From: Haberlea rhodopensis
Taxonomy: Eukaryota; Streptophyta; Magnoliopsida; Lamiales; Gesneriaceae
NCBI GenBank assembly: GCA_907163345.1
Contig: CAJQUN010000139.1
Coordinates: 248,001 to 312,000, forward strand
Direction: 5' to 3'
DNA length: 64,000 nt
In this document: positions 23,092 to 35,499 of the stretch, in pieces
Position numbering within the stretch: position 1 is the stretch's first letter
How the letters are laid out: each line of letters opens with the position of its first letter
Notes under the pieces: generated by a model
What the model was told of the DNA's origin: nothing
The model's database searches: none
The model's input: the letters and a program-made list of their open reading frames with translations, nothing else
Translations under genes and position numbers: made by a program

Positions 23092-24422
23092 AAGAAACGG
23101 GTCACCGTTTTGATCACCGGAGAAATAAACGCGACTATTGGATTGCTGGAGATATAAAAAGAAGTAATCAGCATAATTTTTTATGAAATTACAAATTGTC
23201 CCTGAACAAGATGAGATGAAATTTGGCCCAACTAAATCTGAACTCAAATTTTACCCCAAAAAGGCACAAAATCAATGGGGCCCAAAACTTTATTATAAAG
23301 GGAACATCTTAGTAGGTATTATTGGGGGTGGGCATCGGGTCGGATACCTGAAAAACCCGACTGTTCAGGTGCCCGACACTAACCGATAGTGTCGAGGTAC
23401 CCGATCTTTTGCAAGATTCCAGCAGCTTTTTATGCTCAAAGTTTTGTACATAATCATAATTTGTCACTGGATACTCAATATTTATCACATCACAATTCAC
23501 CTATTCACAAAATGCTCAATATACTTCATCACAATATTCACATTAATAAACACCAAATCTGTCAAAAAAAAACATGTAAAACCAACAAGTGATTAACCCT
23601 CATTAGTCCTTACCTTACGATGAGTCGAGGCTCGAGGGTGGACTGCGGATTACGGTGGTTGGCGGACGATGAGGCGACTAGGCGAGGCCGCGACTCGCGA
23701 GGGTGAGGCGATGGGCTGCGTCTGTGTGAGTGAGCACTAAGCAGCTTGAGTGAAAGCGGACGTGAGCGCCTGAGAGGGGGAGACGCGTGAGTGACTGAGA
23801 CTGAGAGACTGAGGCTGAGACTTGTGAATCGAGAAGTGTGAATGAGAAATTGAGAATTGGGATTAACCGATTAAGTATTTAATTTGATAGGGTTCAGATT
23901 CGTATGGGCTTCAGATATTTAATTGGGCTGTGTAATTTTAAAACTCAACAATACCACAAATAGCATTATCGGGTTCGGATACACGAAAAATTTTTCGTTT
24001 TCGAGTTATGAAAAAAGAACCCGACACCAACGCAAAATTTATTTGTCAGGTTTCGGATAACCCAAATTCGATTTTTTTTTTAAAAAAAAACCAATTCGAT
24101 TTTTTTTTATAAAAAAAACCCTATTCGATCGGATAATACCTGGTCGAATCGGATAATACCTGATCGTATCGAATTGAGTAGGGTTGGGTACCCAATACCC
24201 AAAATAACATGCCCACCCCTACGTATTATAGAAACTAACGAACTTGTTTATGAATAATAATTAAAAAACCAAAAACAAACGAGCGACTGAGAGATGAAGT
24301 TGGAAAAATCCTTCATCCAAATCCGATTCAGTACTTCAAAATTCTAAAAAATCAAATTAAAATCATCCAGCGCGGTTCCATAAACTCCTGTTCCATTCAA
24401 CTCGAATTAGAATTTAGAAAAC
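23092..24422. promoter_or_regulatory. divergent promoter region between MAG2 and P5CDH
   Basis: The two start codons (23091 minus, 24423 plus) are 1331 bp apart, so the segment must hold the 5' ends of both genes. A 900 bp hAT-like insertion (23323-24222) leaves only about 230 bp next to MAG2 and 200 bp next to P5CDH as ancestral promoter. I could not assign a convincing TATA box to either side. Confidence 0.6.
23323..24222. mobile_element. non-autonomous hAT-like element, 900 bp
   Basis: Terminal inverted repeats read TGGGGGTGGGCAT (left) and, from the right end, TAGGGGTGGGCAT. Flanking 8-bp direct repeats are ggtattat (23315-23322) and cgtattat (24223-24230), 7 of 8 identical. The interior begins CGGGTCGGATACCTGAAAAA and ends GGGTACCCAATACCC, with no transposase reading frame. 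An 8-bp duplication and a YAGGGGTG terminus are hAT superfamily features. Confidence 0.85.
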
Positions 24423-27400
24423 ATGTATGGATCACTAGGTTTCAAGATTCTGAAAAGCAGAGAAACCCAACACGCTTTCAGGAATTGGTTCGACGCGTAT
24501 AATTCTTCTAGGTACTGAGAAAATGTATATTTTATGGGTCTTGTATCTGGATTTTTTTTTTGTGTCTGGAATTTGTAGAAAGATCATTTTTTTTTGGGTT
24601 CTTGTTGTATTTCAAGAAATGGGATTACAGTTTAGATGATATGAATGAGAGAACAATGTATTGATCGTTTTTTTAAGTTGATATTTGGTAAATTTGGACG
24701 ATTTTTATTTTCAACTGTTTTCCAACTTCAGCTTTATCAGCTCACACGAAGGCACCTTTGGAAATTTGAAGTATCTCGGGGGCATATTTTTTATGTTTCT
24801 CAAATTTATAAATGAAATCACCTCCGTTGCTCCGGCTCTGGGAAATGCCTTTGTTTTGTAGCAGTGAGTTATTCTTTAGTTGAGTGAAAAATTAGAGAGA
24901 TGATTGAATCTACGGATAATGTTGGATGATGAAGTATGTGTTGGGTTTCCTTACCCCTGGCCAGATCCAAACGCAGGGAAAATAGTTCAATAAACAGATC
25001 TGACCCGGGGACGGACGATCTCACCTGATTCATGTATTAACATGCAAATATCATAATAAATGCATTAAAAGATAATTACCGATAACAGTGAAATCAATCT
25101 GATGTCTATGGTCCTCGAGTCCAATCAACATGACCAGATCTACAAGCAAATATCAGTGCTAGTTTGGCGTTAGCGTTTCTATGAGATAGTGTATTGTGGA
25201 ATGAATGGAGTCTCAGTTTCTCAGAAACTAGAATGACTTATTTATAGGGTCATTGAGTAACTAATGGGCTTTGGGTGCATAAAGCCCAATAAGCCAACAT
25301 TTGGCTTGCAGGGCACATATGCTAACAGTATGGATATGTATGGAGGCCAACACACGGATTTACATAGTTGCACTAAGTTTCTTGCTCGTGTTAAACTAAT
25401 CTTTGCGATTTGTATGAGTTATTTAGTGGGACCTGTATATATGATTAGATGAGGCTGGTTCTTTGATTATGTCAAGATCGTGTTACCTCATATATTTTAT
25501 TTTAGTCACTGTAAGTTTTTGATTTCTAGTTAAATTCTTTATTATGAAGAACTTCTTGCTATCTTATGTATTATGCAGATTCCTTCATACGTTACCTTTT
25601 GCCACTGTGAAAGTTGAGGAAATATCAGGTGCTCAGCCGGCTGAAGTGATGAATTTGGGTATGTAATGCAACTTTTGAAGCAGGACTCATTTTTTTTTTT
25701 TTTTTTTGGTAGGACTCATTTTTTTATGAGTATGAACTTCTTTTGATGACCCGCATCAGTTCATGTACCAATATGAAATTACATACATTCATAATATCCT
25801 TTAGCAGATTGTATCTCCAACCACAATTTGATTAAATTAGGTGTTGCTCTCAATAAATGAACCAAGTTATTCAGCTTGTTGTCAATTACAAAACAGCATG
25901 AACTTACTGTTCTTGGATATTTAGTGCAGGGGAGTTGGATTAGATATTCTAATTGGAAAACTATTGTGGATCCGTTAAACGGTGAATCTTTTATTAAAGT
26001 TGCCGAAGTAGATGAAGAGGGAATACTTGTAAGTCCCCATAGTGGCAATGCCATTGCATGCCTTTTTCTACACTTAGGCCTTGATTCCCTCGTCAAAACC
26101 TTTCCAGTATTGAAACCCTCAACTGAAAAGTGCTTTAACACTTCTGAATTTATGCAGCCTTTTGTGGAGAGCTTGTCACAGTGCCCCAAGCATGGTTTGC
26201 ACAATCCTTTTAAAGCACCAGAAAGGTTGTGTAAGATATTTTTCCTCTCTATGTAGTTCTTTTTCCATTTGTCTTAATCAAGATTGTTTAAACTTCTACA
26301 TTACTCTGTTGTTAACATCAATATCTTATAGTGAGTTATTGAGTGCTATATGTACATTTGATTTTAATCGTATTAATTCCAATTCCCCACATACCCAGGT
26401 ATCTCATGCTTGGAGATGTAACAGCAAAAGCAGCCAACAAGCTCTCTCTTCCAGAGGTAATGAAGAAAATTCATGTGTTTCAAAATTGCTGATTAAATTT
26501 CAAGATGTTTCGTTTACTAGATCATTAGTCTGGTTTCGCTCCTAGGTTTCAGACTTCTTTGCTAAGTTGATACAAAGAGTGGTTCCAAAAAGTTACCAGC
26601 AGGCCCTTGGTGAAGTTGTTGTCACTCAGAAATTTCTCGAAAATTTCTGTGGTGATCAGGTAATATGGCCTGTGCATTTTAATTTTATGGTGATTCAAGC
26701 TTGAGGGAAAATGTAAAAGTGAAGTTTGATTACATATGACCACTGTAGTTCAATTTAGTTTGACTTATTTACTGTTGTGAAGCATTATTGATCATTGTAT
26801 ATATGTTTTCATATATTTACTTTTTTTCAGACTCCTTGTCACATTTTAAGACATTTTTTTTCTTTTCTTCTGAATTCATTTATCCTTCGAGGTTGGAAAA
26901 GAGTATGAGATTTGAGAAGCTCAAAAAAATATTTGTAGTTGAAATTATATAGTAGCCCTTTGATAATTCCTACTTAAAACATGTAATTGACCTTGTGTTC
27001 AATTCACCTTGCAGGTTCGCTTCCTGGCTAGATCATTTTCAGTACCTGGAAATCATCTTGGTCAGCATAGCCATGGTTTTCGATGGCCTTATGGTCCTGT
27101 AAGTCAATTTTTGTGGAAATTTTTTAGATTCTGGCATTCAGATGAATGAATGAGAAAACCTCTGTACATATTGTGTGTTAATCAAATGAAAAAACATGTG
27201 GCACTATATTATCTTTACTTTGGTGGACCCCCGATGCGTCAGCTTACTTCTATTTTTCTCTGACTGTCCATTTCTTGATAAAGATACAATTTGAAAGTTC
27301 TTATGTATCAGGTTGCAATTATTACTCCCTTCAATTTTCCTTTAGAAATTCCCGTGCTTCAGCTGATGGGCGCACTTTACATGGGGAACAAGCCACTGCT

Positions 27401-29849
27401 TAAAGTCGACAGCAAGGTAAGCCTGATTCTGCTTTGAAATATATACTTACTCGGTATCCGTTATATCTATTTGGTTCCACGTACATGCTCCTGCTGTTAA
27501 TATGGTGTTATTTTTTAATATTGTCTCAAAGGTCTGCATAGTTATGGAACAAATGATTCGATTACTCCATGATTGTGGATTGCCTGTGGAGGATGTTGAT
27601 TTCATAAATTCCGATGGTAATACAATGAACAAGCTTCTCATGGAGGTTAGCTTATCATAAGGCCAAATGATTGTGGTTCAATATTTTTTTCTTTTATATG
27701 AGCAAGCGACTGTATGTGTACCATCACATCTGAAATTAATTAGAACATTGTTTGCATAAATTCTAAAATACGTGCTATGTAACTATCTCTTCTCTGAAAA
27801 AAATTCATGGCAACAGAGTCTGAATAATAAATATTTCATGACTCAAACATACAATAGAAATTTAAAATGCCCAGATTGTGCATGTCATCAGGCATTGTAA
27901 GCAACAATTACATGCCATAATTTGAAATCTTAGGCATTCTCACATCGGCTTCGTACATGGACTGGCCTTGGGACTGACATCATCATTTTGAGATCTGGGG
28001 ATAGATAAACCAACTTACGTTTCCGATGACATCCATTTTTTTAAAACTAGAATACTAATTACATAGAATATCATCAGGCAAAACCACGGATGACTCTCTT
28101 CACTGGCAGTTCGAGAGTGGCGGATAAATTGGCTGTTGACCTCAAGGGTCGTATCAAATTGGAAGATGCTGGCTTCGACTGGAAGATTCTTGGCCCTGAT
28201 GTTCAGGAGGTTCATAACTTTTGCCTATTAATTTTTTTATTTTTATTTTAAAAAAATGTCTGTATTTCTTAACAATAGATCAATTTTAAGATTTTCAGTT
28301 TTCCGTCATATATTTATCCTATTCCTCTTATTCACAGGAAGATTATGTTGCATGGGTTTGTGATCAAGATGCATATGCATGTAGCGGTCAAAAATGCTCT
28401 GCACAGTCCATGTTGTTCATGCATGAGGTAACCTCCATCAATTTGGTGCTTTTCGATTATCTAATAGTTTATTTTGTCGAACTCTGAGACCTTAATTAAC
28501 TTGGATCTGCTTCTTTCTTGAATAATGCAGAACTGGTCTAAAAGTACACTCGTTAATAAATTGACTGATCTTGCTGCTAGAAGGAAGCTCGAAGATTTAA
28601 CAATCGGTCCAGTCCTTACTGTAAGTTTCTATGTTTCCCCCTTTCTTTTCTTCTCGTGTTCAAAAAATTTGCATAGGACAACACAGTATCTTCTTTTGCG
28701 TCTCAGTTTACAACAGAAGCAATGCTCGATCATACAAACAAATTGCTTAAGATAAAAGGATCGAAGCTTTTATTCGGTGGTGAACCTTTACAAAACCATT
28801 CTATTCCAGCAGTATATGGTGCCATTAAACCGACCGCTGTATTTGTTCCACTCACAGAAATATTGAAGGACGATAATTATGAGCTGGTAACGAAAGAAAT
28901 ATTCGGTCCTTTCCAGGTAAATATTTTCAGTCTTGCATCAGACTCTTGGGCATTTTTGAACTTTCGTTTTAATCATGCCAAAATTCCACCAAGATAATGG
29001 TCCGCAAGCTGGCTAAATAAATCTTGTGGATATGTTGTCATATTCTAGATTGTCACAGAATACAAACAAGACCAACTTCCTTTGGTATTGAACATTCTTG
29101 CAAGAATGCACGCACATTTAACAGCTGCAGTGGTTTCAAATGATCCTTTGTTCTTACAAGTAAGGCCAAACCTTTTATATGTTGTCACAGACAATTTATT
29201 TTTTTCTTTACAAGAGTTGTTTTTGTTTTGATATAATTTTCTAGACTAATTCATCCTAAAAACCTTATTGCCAAAATAGTTTGTTTTCAACCTTTTGTTT
29301 TACGAGTAAGGGTGGATACGGTAGGAGAGCGGTTTGTGTAAATTTTCTGTATCTGCAACTTTCGCTCCCAAGATCCATCGAATCGTCCCCCGGATCCTTC
29401 TTATTCATCAGTGTCACCCCAACTTCTGTCTATTATTCTCAGTTCTGTAATAATCCAACTATCACATAGCATAATCAGCCAAATAAAGCAAGTCCTATGA
29501 ATCTTTTACTTTGTAATATATCAAATAGATTTGACTTGTTTCTTTGCAGGAAATTATAGGTCATTCAGTTAATGGAACTACATATGCTGGTTTGAGGGCA
29601 AGAACCACCGGGGCTCCACAAAATCACTGGTTAGTAAAAAGTTTAAAAATTTCTGTTGAGTCAGCTCGTGTTTTCACTCGTGGCAATCTTAAAACAAGGA
29701 TCTTTTGCAGGTTTGGTCCAGCAGGTGATCCGAGGGGTGCGGGGATAGGGACACCAGAAGCTATAAAGCTCGTTTGGTCTTGCCATCGGGAAGTCATTTA
29801 CGACTATGGCCCTTTGCCTGAAAAATGGGAAACTCCAAAGGCAACTTAA
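24423..29849 (+). CDS. P5CDH: delta-1-pyrroline-5-carboxylate dehydrogenase, mitochondrial (ALDH12A1), 16 exons
   Basis: Exons: 24423-24511, 25579-25658, 25925-26028, 26158-26225, 26399-26456, 26546-26659, 27015-27098, 27312-27416, 27532-27645, 28078-28209, 28338-28427, 28531-28620, 28707-28916, 29049-29159, 29550-29629, 29711-29849. All joins use GT/AG and keep frame, giving 555 residues, the usual family length. The enzyme oxidises P5C/glutamate semialdehyde to glutamate with NAD+ in the mitochondrial matrix, the second step of proline breakdown. Supporting motifs are LVQGSW, ITPFNFPLEIPVLQLMGALY, TGSS near residue 282, catalytic Cys336 in CSGQKCS, EIFGPFQIVTEY, and the C-terminal GPAGDPRGAGIGTPEAIKL. 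The N-terminus (about 1-35) would be the targeting peptide. Start: the first ATG in frame with exon 2. Intron 1 carries a solo LTR. No disabling change is seen. Confidence 0.95.
24939..25327 (-). mobile_element. solo copia LTR in P5CDH intron 1
   Basis: A 389 bp block begins TGTTGGGTTTCC and ends GCTAACA, flanked by the perfect 5-bp direct repeat gtatg (24934-24938 and 25328-25332). It is homologous to the LTR at 14012 and has the same orientation. No internal region remains, as expected after LTR-LTR recombination. Confidence 0.88.
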
Positions 29850-30555
29850 GAAAATGTAGTAGTTTGATTTTACTTGTCTTTAGGTGAATTTTGTAGGGAT
29901 TTTGTATCCTATATCTGGGGAACTTGGAGTGGTCCCAAATGATTTAAGTTCGTTGTATTGCAGTTTTACATATCACTGACAGACGTGCACAAAATTACAA
30001 GTTTTGAAAAATAATCCAATTATTCAATTTATGAAACATGTACTTTCTTTATTATAAACTCGAAACTTCAATAAAAGATTATTATTAATAAAATAATTTC
30101 ATGAACTATAAAATTATAAAATTAATTTTATTTCAAAAATAATGTAATCCAACTACATTGAAGCTAAATAAATGCACCTAAATATATAACCATATTATGT
30201 TAAAAAAGATCTAAACGATATCAAATTAAACATTATTTAAATCATTTATTTCGTCAAATAATTTAATTATTTCACATTAGTCTATAATATTTTAATAAAT
30301 TTATATTGTACACGTTTTTTTAGTTAATTTTATATTGTATAATATATTTTTTAATCAAAAAAAAAAAATTAAGCGTAATTACTGTATTATTTTTTATTTA
30401 TTCAGCATTCTAGGTAATTAGCTTAACTTCGGCAGAGGCCGCAGATTCGCTTGAAACCTAGAAGCTCAACCTGCCGCGGCCGCTACCTCCTCCGCTGCCG
30501 TTCATTTATATAATCCTTCGAAATTTGCTTTAGTTTTATCCGTTTTCTTTCAAAT
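29850..30555. other. P5CDH 3' flank and AT-rich spacer
   Basis: The P5CDH 3' UTR probably ends within the first 250 bases; an AATAAA occurs near 30071. The rest is AT-rich with no gene. A short GC-rich patch (CCTGCCGCGGCCGCTACC) at about 30468 precedes the pseudogene start. Confidence 0.5.
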
Positions 30556-31743
30556 ATGTCTTTACTGGAGTTAATTACAAAAGCTTCATCCACTAACACT
30601 ACAATGTCCGAGGAAGAGTGCAACTATCCAATCGTTCTTAATCCAGACCCTATTATGCTCAAACTAACTCCAGAAACTGAGGACCCGAAATCTCACTGCC
30701 CTATAAAGAAGATTAAAGGTTGGGAAGTTTCTCAGACAGATATGGAACTTATTAAATTAGGGAAAAATTTCTGCAAGCAAATGAGGAGGAGCTTGAAGAA
30801 TACCAAAAATTACGGTAAATATGAGTTCTTGGAGCTGTTCACTTCTCATTTATTGAAAATTGGGGAGAAAGTTGGGGTTTCGGTTAAAATGGATAAGTTG
30901 GAGGAAAGTTATGCTTGTAAGTTGATCGAGAAATTGGGGCTTTCAATGGGTAGAGATGTGAAGAGTTTGATTTTGGAGGCTTGCATTGTTTTCGAGGTTT
31001 GAGGTGTTTTGGAGAGTTTGATAAGTAATGGTCTCGTGGAACATTCTTGTACTGCAATTTAGTTTATCATTTGATTGAAAAACGAAAGTCGGATTTGATT
31101 GATTTGTGTGTGAAGCATTTATCGGAAAAACAGACTTATGAGTTGATGTGTATTTTGAAGTATTTTTTGCTTCTGCCTGATGATGGATATGAGAGTTTGG
31201 CCTCGGTGAGGAAAGGTTGGGAGGGTCAGGCACTGTTAGCAATTGAGAAAGCAAGTAGTAAGGGAGTTACTGGGAAGCAGAAGAGCTTGGCAAAGGATGC
31301 TTCCGGGGAGCAGAAGAGCTTGGCGAAGGATGCTTCGCTTTTGATAATGCTGGCGCATGATGGATTTTCGGTTACAGAATTATGCTTGCATAGTTTACTT
31401 GTATCTCAGAATTTGGATGAGGTTATATTTTCGGCTTGTTTGGCAAGTTGAATGGTGAGGAGTTAAAGGCTTTGATTCGATACTTGGGGAAATGGCTTAG
31501 GAAATATGAGAGATTTCCTCAAGTGGGCCCTTGTCCGAAGGCATCATCAGCTTTGGGATTAAAGGTTTGCGATTGGATTCCGACTTTCGCAAATGTTATA
31601 AATTGTCTTGGCTTGGTTGTGGATGAGCATTTTTCTTCTCTGGTTTTGCAATCCGAGTTTCTTGAGGAGTTGAGATCTTTTGAGGGTGTTGTTAGTTCCC
31701 TAACATCTGAAGTGAGGCTTTGTGGTTACTTTGGCAATTTTAA
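30556..31743 (+). pseudogene. intronless frameshifted gene copy, family not recognised
   Basis: Three consecutive frames read as one protein of roughly 390 residues. 30556-30996 runs MSLLELITKASSTNT to LILEACIVFEV; 31000-31440 carries NLVYHLIEKRKSD, CVKHLSEKQTYELM and ILKYFLLLPDDGYESL; 31436-31743 carries FGKLNGEELKALIRYLGKWL and ends YFGNFN. The joins are a TGA near 30999, a one-base loss near 31060 and another near 31440. Conserved-looking sequence continues through all breaks with no splice signals, suggesting a retrocopy or a recently decayed gene. A short direct repeat (KQKSLAKDASGEQKSLAKDA) is internal. I do not recognise the family and propose no function. Sequencing error at the two single-base losses cannot be excluded, but the separate stop argues for real decay. 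Confidence 0.6.
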
Positions 31744-31747
31744 CTGA

Positions 31748-33030
31748 AAGATTGTGATTTGAACACAGTGGTTTGTTTTTTTAATATTGTTTTGCTTTTA
31801 CAAGCTTCTATTTCTTGCTTTAGTTCTAAGCTAGTACACTAAGCACAACGGTTTGTTGTTTATTATATTTGAGTTCTGTTTTTAGTCTCTTACTCACCTC
31901 AGTTTTTGTACTGTATAAGTTTGATATCTTCGTGCAATGATTCTAGCGCAAGCTTTTAACTTACATAAACAGAAAGAGGCTAGACATGCTTATGTTAATG
32001 GATCATGTTGGTCCCAGATCAATTAGGAACCAAAGCGTTTGACCCAGTTTCCAATTCTATTTGGTAGCATATGTGATGAATTGGAATTGGGAATTCTGTC
32101 TTCGGGTCATTAGCAATTCTTCATCATCTTCTATATAAATATCATCTTGAAACAGAAATATAAACTAATTAAGCCAGAAAACTGAAAATCATTTCGTCAG
32201 AAGTTCTCTTACATCATCTATTCGTAAAAATATCATCTTGAAAAAGAATATAAGTGGAATTATGCTAGTAAAAGAAGAGATAAAAGCAATTTATGAGTTT
32301 TATAATGAGCCAGTGCAGATAATTGCAGCTTGATGCAAAAAGACCTTAAAGTTAGGTAAAGCCCCTAACATATGTACAAGTAAGTGACTTCAAACTAGCG
32401 AAGCCAGTAAGTACAACTAATAGAGATGAAATTCCCTTGTAGCTCTCATTTGTTGTGCCTGCTTTTTATCCTGCTCGAATTTGCTTTGCAGCATCAGGAA
32501 ACTGAACTAAATCTATTGTGCCACAAAGATATTTACATGAAAATAACTAGGTTAAGAAAAGTTCTTGGGAGACTTGATAAAAAAATCCCCAAAGTCTTTA
32601 TCAAGTTAATGTTCAGTCCGCAGTCCCCACCATTAATTTTTCAATTATGCACTCCCTTCTTAACAATTTTTTATTATTATTTTAAACTCTCTAATTACAT
32701 AAACTGTCTATTATACCCTTACTTTTATTCAAACCTTATTCTTCTTCTCTTCATTTATCATCTGTATCTTCTTCTCTCTCCTCCATGAACCGCCATGAAC
32801 GTTTATAAAAATGACTCCAGCTCTGAATTTGTATGTACATTTTCCACCTACAAATCCGAACCAAATTCACAATCTTTTTTCTTTAATTTTCTGGAGAGCT
32901 ATTGTCGTGTGTGAGAAATTTTCTACGTTCCTTTTTCTTTCTTTCATTACTGATAATCCACAGCAAGTCTAGAACAATACCGAAAATATGCATCCAACTC
33001 CAGGAAGAAACAAAACAAGCAAATTACCCA
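31748..33030. other. spacer, no gene seen
   Basis: This is AT-rich sequence without recognisable domains. A 120-codon frame at 32426-32788 begins with a hydrophobic stretch but ends in low-complexity Tyr/Leu codons from AT-rich DNA, and I do not accept it as a gene. Confidence 0.5.
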
Positions 33031-33735
33031 ATACATTAAATATATTATTTAGTACCACAAATCAATATATATAGATAGTACCACAAATTAGCTTATCAGT
33101 ACCAAAATTATATAATTCAGCACCATAAATTAGTATATTTAGTACCACAGAGTAGCTTATATAGATCCACAAATTATATAATTTTAGTACCACGTATCAG
33201 TATATTTAATGCCACATATTATCTTATATAGTACCACATATTATATAATTTGATACCACAAATCAGTATTATTAGTATCACATAGTAGCTTATATAATAC
33301 CACAAATTATGTTATTAGTACCAAAATATGTTATTTAGTAACACAGATCAGTATATTTAGTATCACATATTAACTTATATAATACCACAAATTATATAAT
33401 TTGGTACCACAAATCATTATATTTCGTACTCACATAGTAGATTTGTATATAACATGTGAAATAGATAGTTCACATACAAGCTAATATTTGATACTTACTG
33501 ATTTGTGGATACCAAATATACTGATTTGTGCTACTATATAAGCTAATATGTGGTACTAAATATACTGATTTGTGGTACTAAATAACAGATTTTTGGTAAG
33601 AAATAACATAATTTGTGGTACTATATAGGTTACTATGTGGTACTAAATATACTGATTTGTGGTAACAAATATACTGATTTGTGGTACTACATAAGATAAT
33701 ATGTGATACTAAATATACTGATTTGTGGTACTAAA

Positions 33736-33845
33736 TCCGATTTATAACCAACATTTCAGAGTTAGCAGCGCTGGGGCGCCACCAACAGCGCCCTAGCACT
33801 GCACATTCTGTCATGCGATGCATATTTTTCTTCTTTTGGGCGCTG
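33736..33845. repeat. GC-richer block, copy 1 of a 321-bp spaced duplication
   Basis: TCCGATTTATAACCAACATT, then AGCGCTGGGGCGCCACC and GCGATGCATATTTTTC occur here. They recur at 34057-34168 (AGCGTTGGGGAGCCACA) with about ten changes. The block stands out in composition from the surrounding AT-rich motif array and marks a ~321 bp segmental repeat within it. Confidence 0.8.
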
Positions 33846-34690
33846 GTACTAAATATACTGATTTACTGATATGTGGTACTACATAAACAAATATGTTGTA
33901 CTAAATATGCTGATTTGTGGTACTAAATAACATAATTTGTGGTACATAAGCTACTATGTGGTACTAAATATACTGATTTGTGGTACCAAATATACTGATT
34001 TGTGGTACTATATAAGATAATATATGGTACTAAATATACTGATTTGTGGTACTAAATCCGATTTATAACCAACATTTCAGAGTTAGTAGCGTTGGGGAGC
34101 CACATTTGGCAGCGCCCTAGCGCTGCACATTCTGCCATGCGATGCATATTTTTCATCTTTTGGGCGCTGATACTAAATATGCTGATTTGTGGTACCAAAT
34201 ATATTGATAGGTGGTACTACATAAGCAAATATGTGGTACTAAATATGCTGATTTGTGGTACTAAATAACATATTTTTGGTACTAAAGAGCATAATTTGTG
34301 GTATATAAGCTAATATGTGGTACTAAATATACTAATTTATGATACTAAATAATCTAATACGTGTTACTAAATATACTGATTTGTGGTATTAAATATTATA
34401 ATTTGTGGTACTATTAACATAATCTATGGTACTAAATTATACAATTTGTGTTACTATAGAAGATAATATGTGGTACTAAATATACTGATTTGTGGTATTA
34501 TATAAACTAATTGATGGTACTAAATATCATAATTTGTGGGATGCATGACTTTCGTTATATTACACCAAAACTCACATGTTAAGCAATTATAGTGGTACTA
34601 AATAAGCTAATATATGAACTATGTATTTTACATGTTATATACAAATATATTTCTAACCATATCAAGTTATATATCATTACTATATACTAA

Positions 34691-35499
34691 GGGTGCGCTT
34701 GGTACGTGGATAGGATAAATGAAGGATGAGTAATAAGAGTGATAAGTAGATGATAAATAAGGATAAATAATTTAATGTGATAAATTATATAGTGATTGGT
34801 ATGATTTTAAAATATTGGATTAATTTTGTGACTTTTATTGTATTGACCAAAATACCCTCACAATTAATTTTAAAAATTCTTTACTTTTTTAAAGTAAATT
34901 ATAATTTTAAATTACATATATAGGCATTTATGAATTGAATTCATTTCCCGTATAGATTATCATGTTTAAAAGAAAATCAATAATTATTAGTTTCCTAAAA
35001 ATTATAATTTTATCAATATTCGTATCACAGCTAAATATATGTAATTCAAGATGAAAGCTTCATCTTCTTCATCCACCCCCTCTTAACTCCATTTATTTCT
35101 GAAACTTTTCATATCAATTTCCTTTTCCTTCTCTTTTCCTTGGTTTCTGTTTTCGAATTCTAGTTTCATCACAAGATGAAAGCTTCATCTTCTTCCGACA
35201 TCGATCCACTTCAATGAAACCCGGTCGTAATCATAGTAGAATCATCAGTCAAAAGGCAGCAACAATCATTTAACAATGTCGATGATTTTCGTTGCCCCCA
35301 TTCATGCGATGTCCGCCATTGCTTACCAGTAAGCAATTTTTTGGATAAAAAATATTAGGACTTAATTTTTTTAATTATAAAAAGGAATAATAGTGTATTT
35401 TGAAGGCTAGTAAAGTCAATTCACAATTTATCACAGTTCATGTTCAAGTAATCACACCTACGATGTGTGATTTTTTATCATTCAAGTCCAATACAAATC
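34691..35499. mobile_element. PIF/Harbinger-like element inside the minisatellite
   Basis: The left terminus GGGTGCGCTTGGTACG and subterminal GGATAAATGAAGGATGAGTAAT closely match the element starting at 47119. The left flank is TAA (34688-34690), and a candidate right flank TAA lies at 35500-35502. The right terminus pairs weakly, so the right end is provisional. No transposase is encoded. Confidence 0.55.

Noticed and set aside
25876..26545. Long plus-strand frames as separate genes
   Set aside because: They are P5CDH exons 3 to 5 read through introns; the splice model explains the homologous part.
32426..32788. 120-codon frame with an N-terminal hydrophobic run (possible secreted peptide)
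   Set aside because: The second half is low-complexity from AT-rich DNA and there is no family match that I know.
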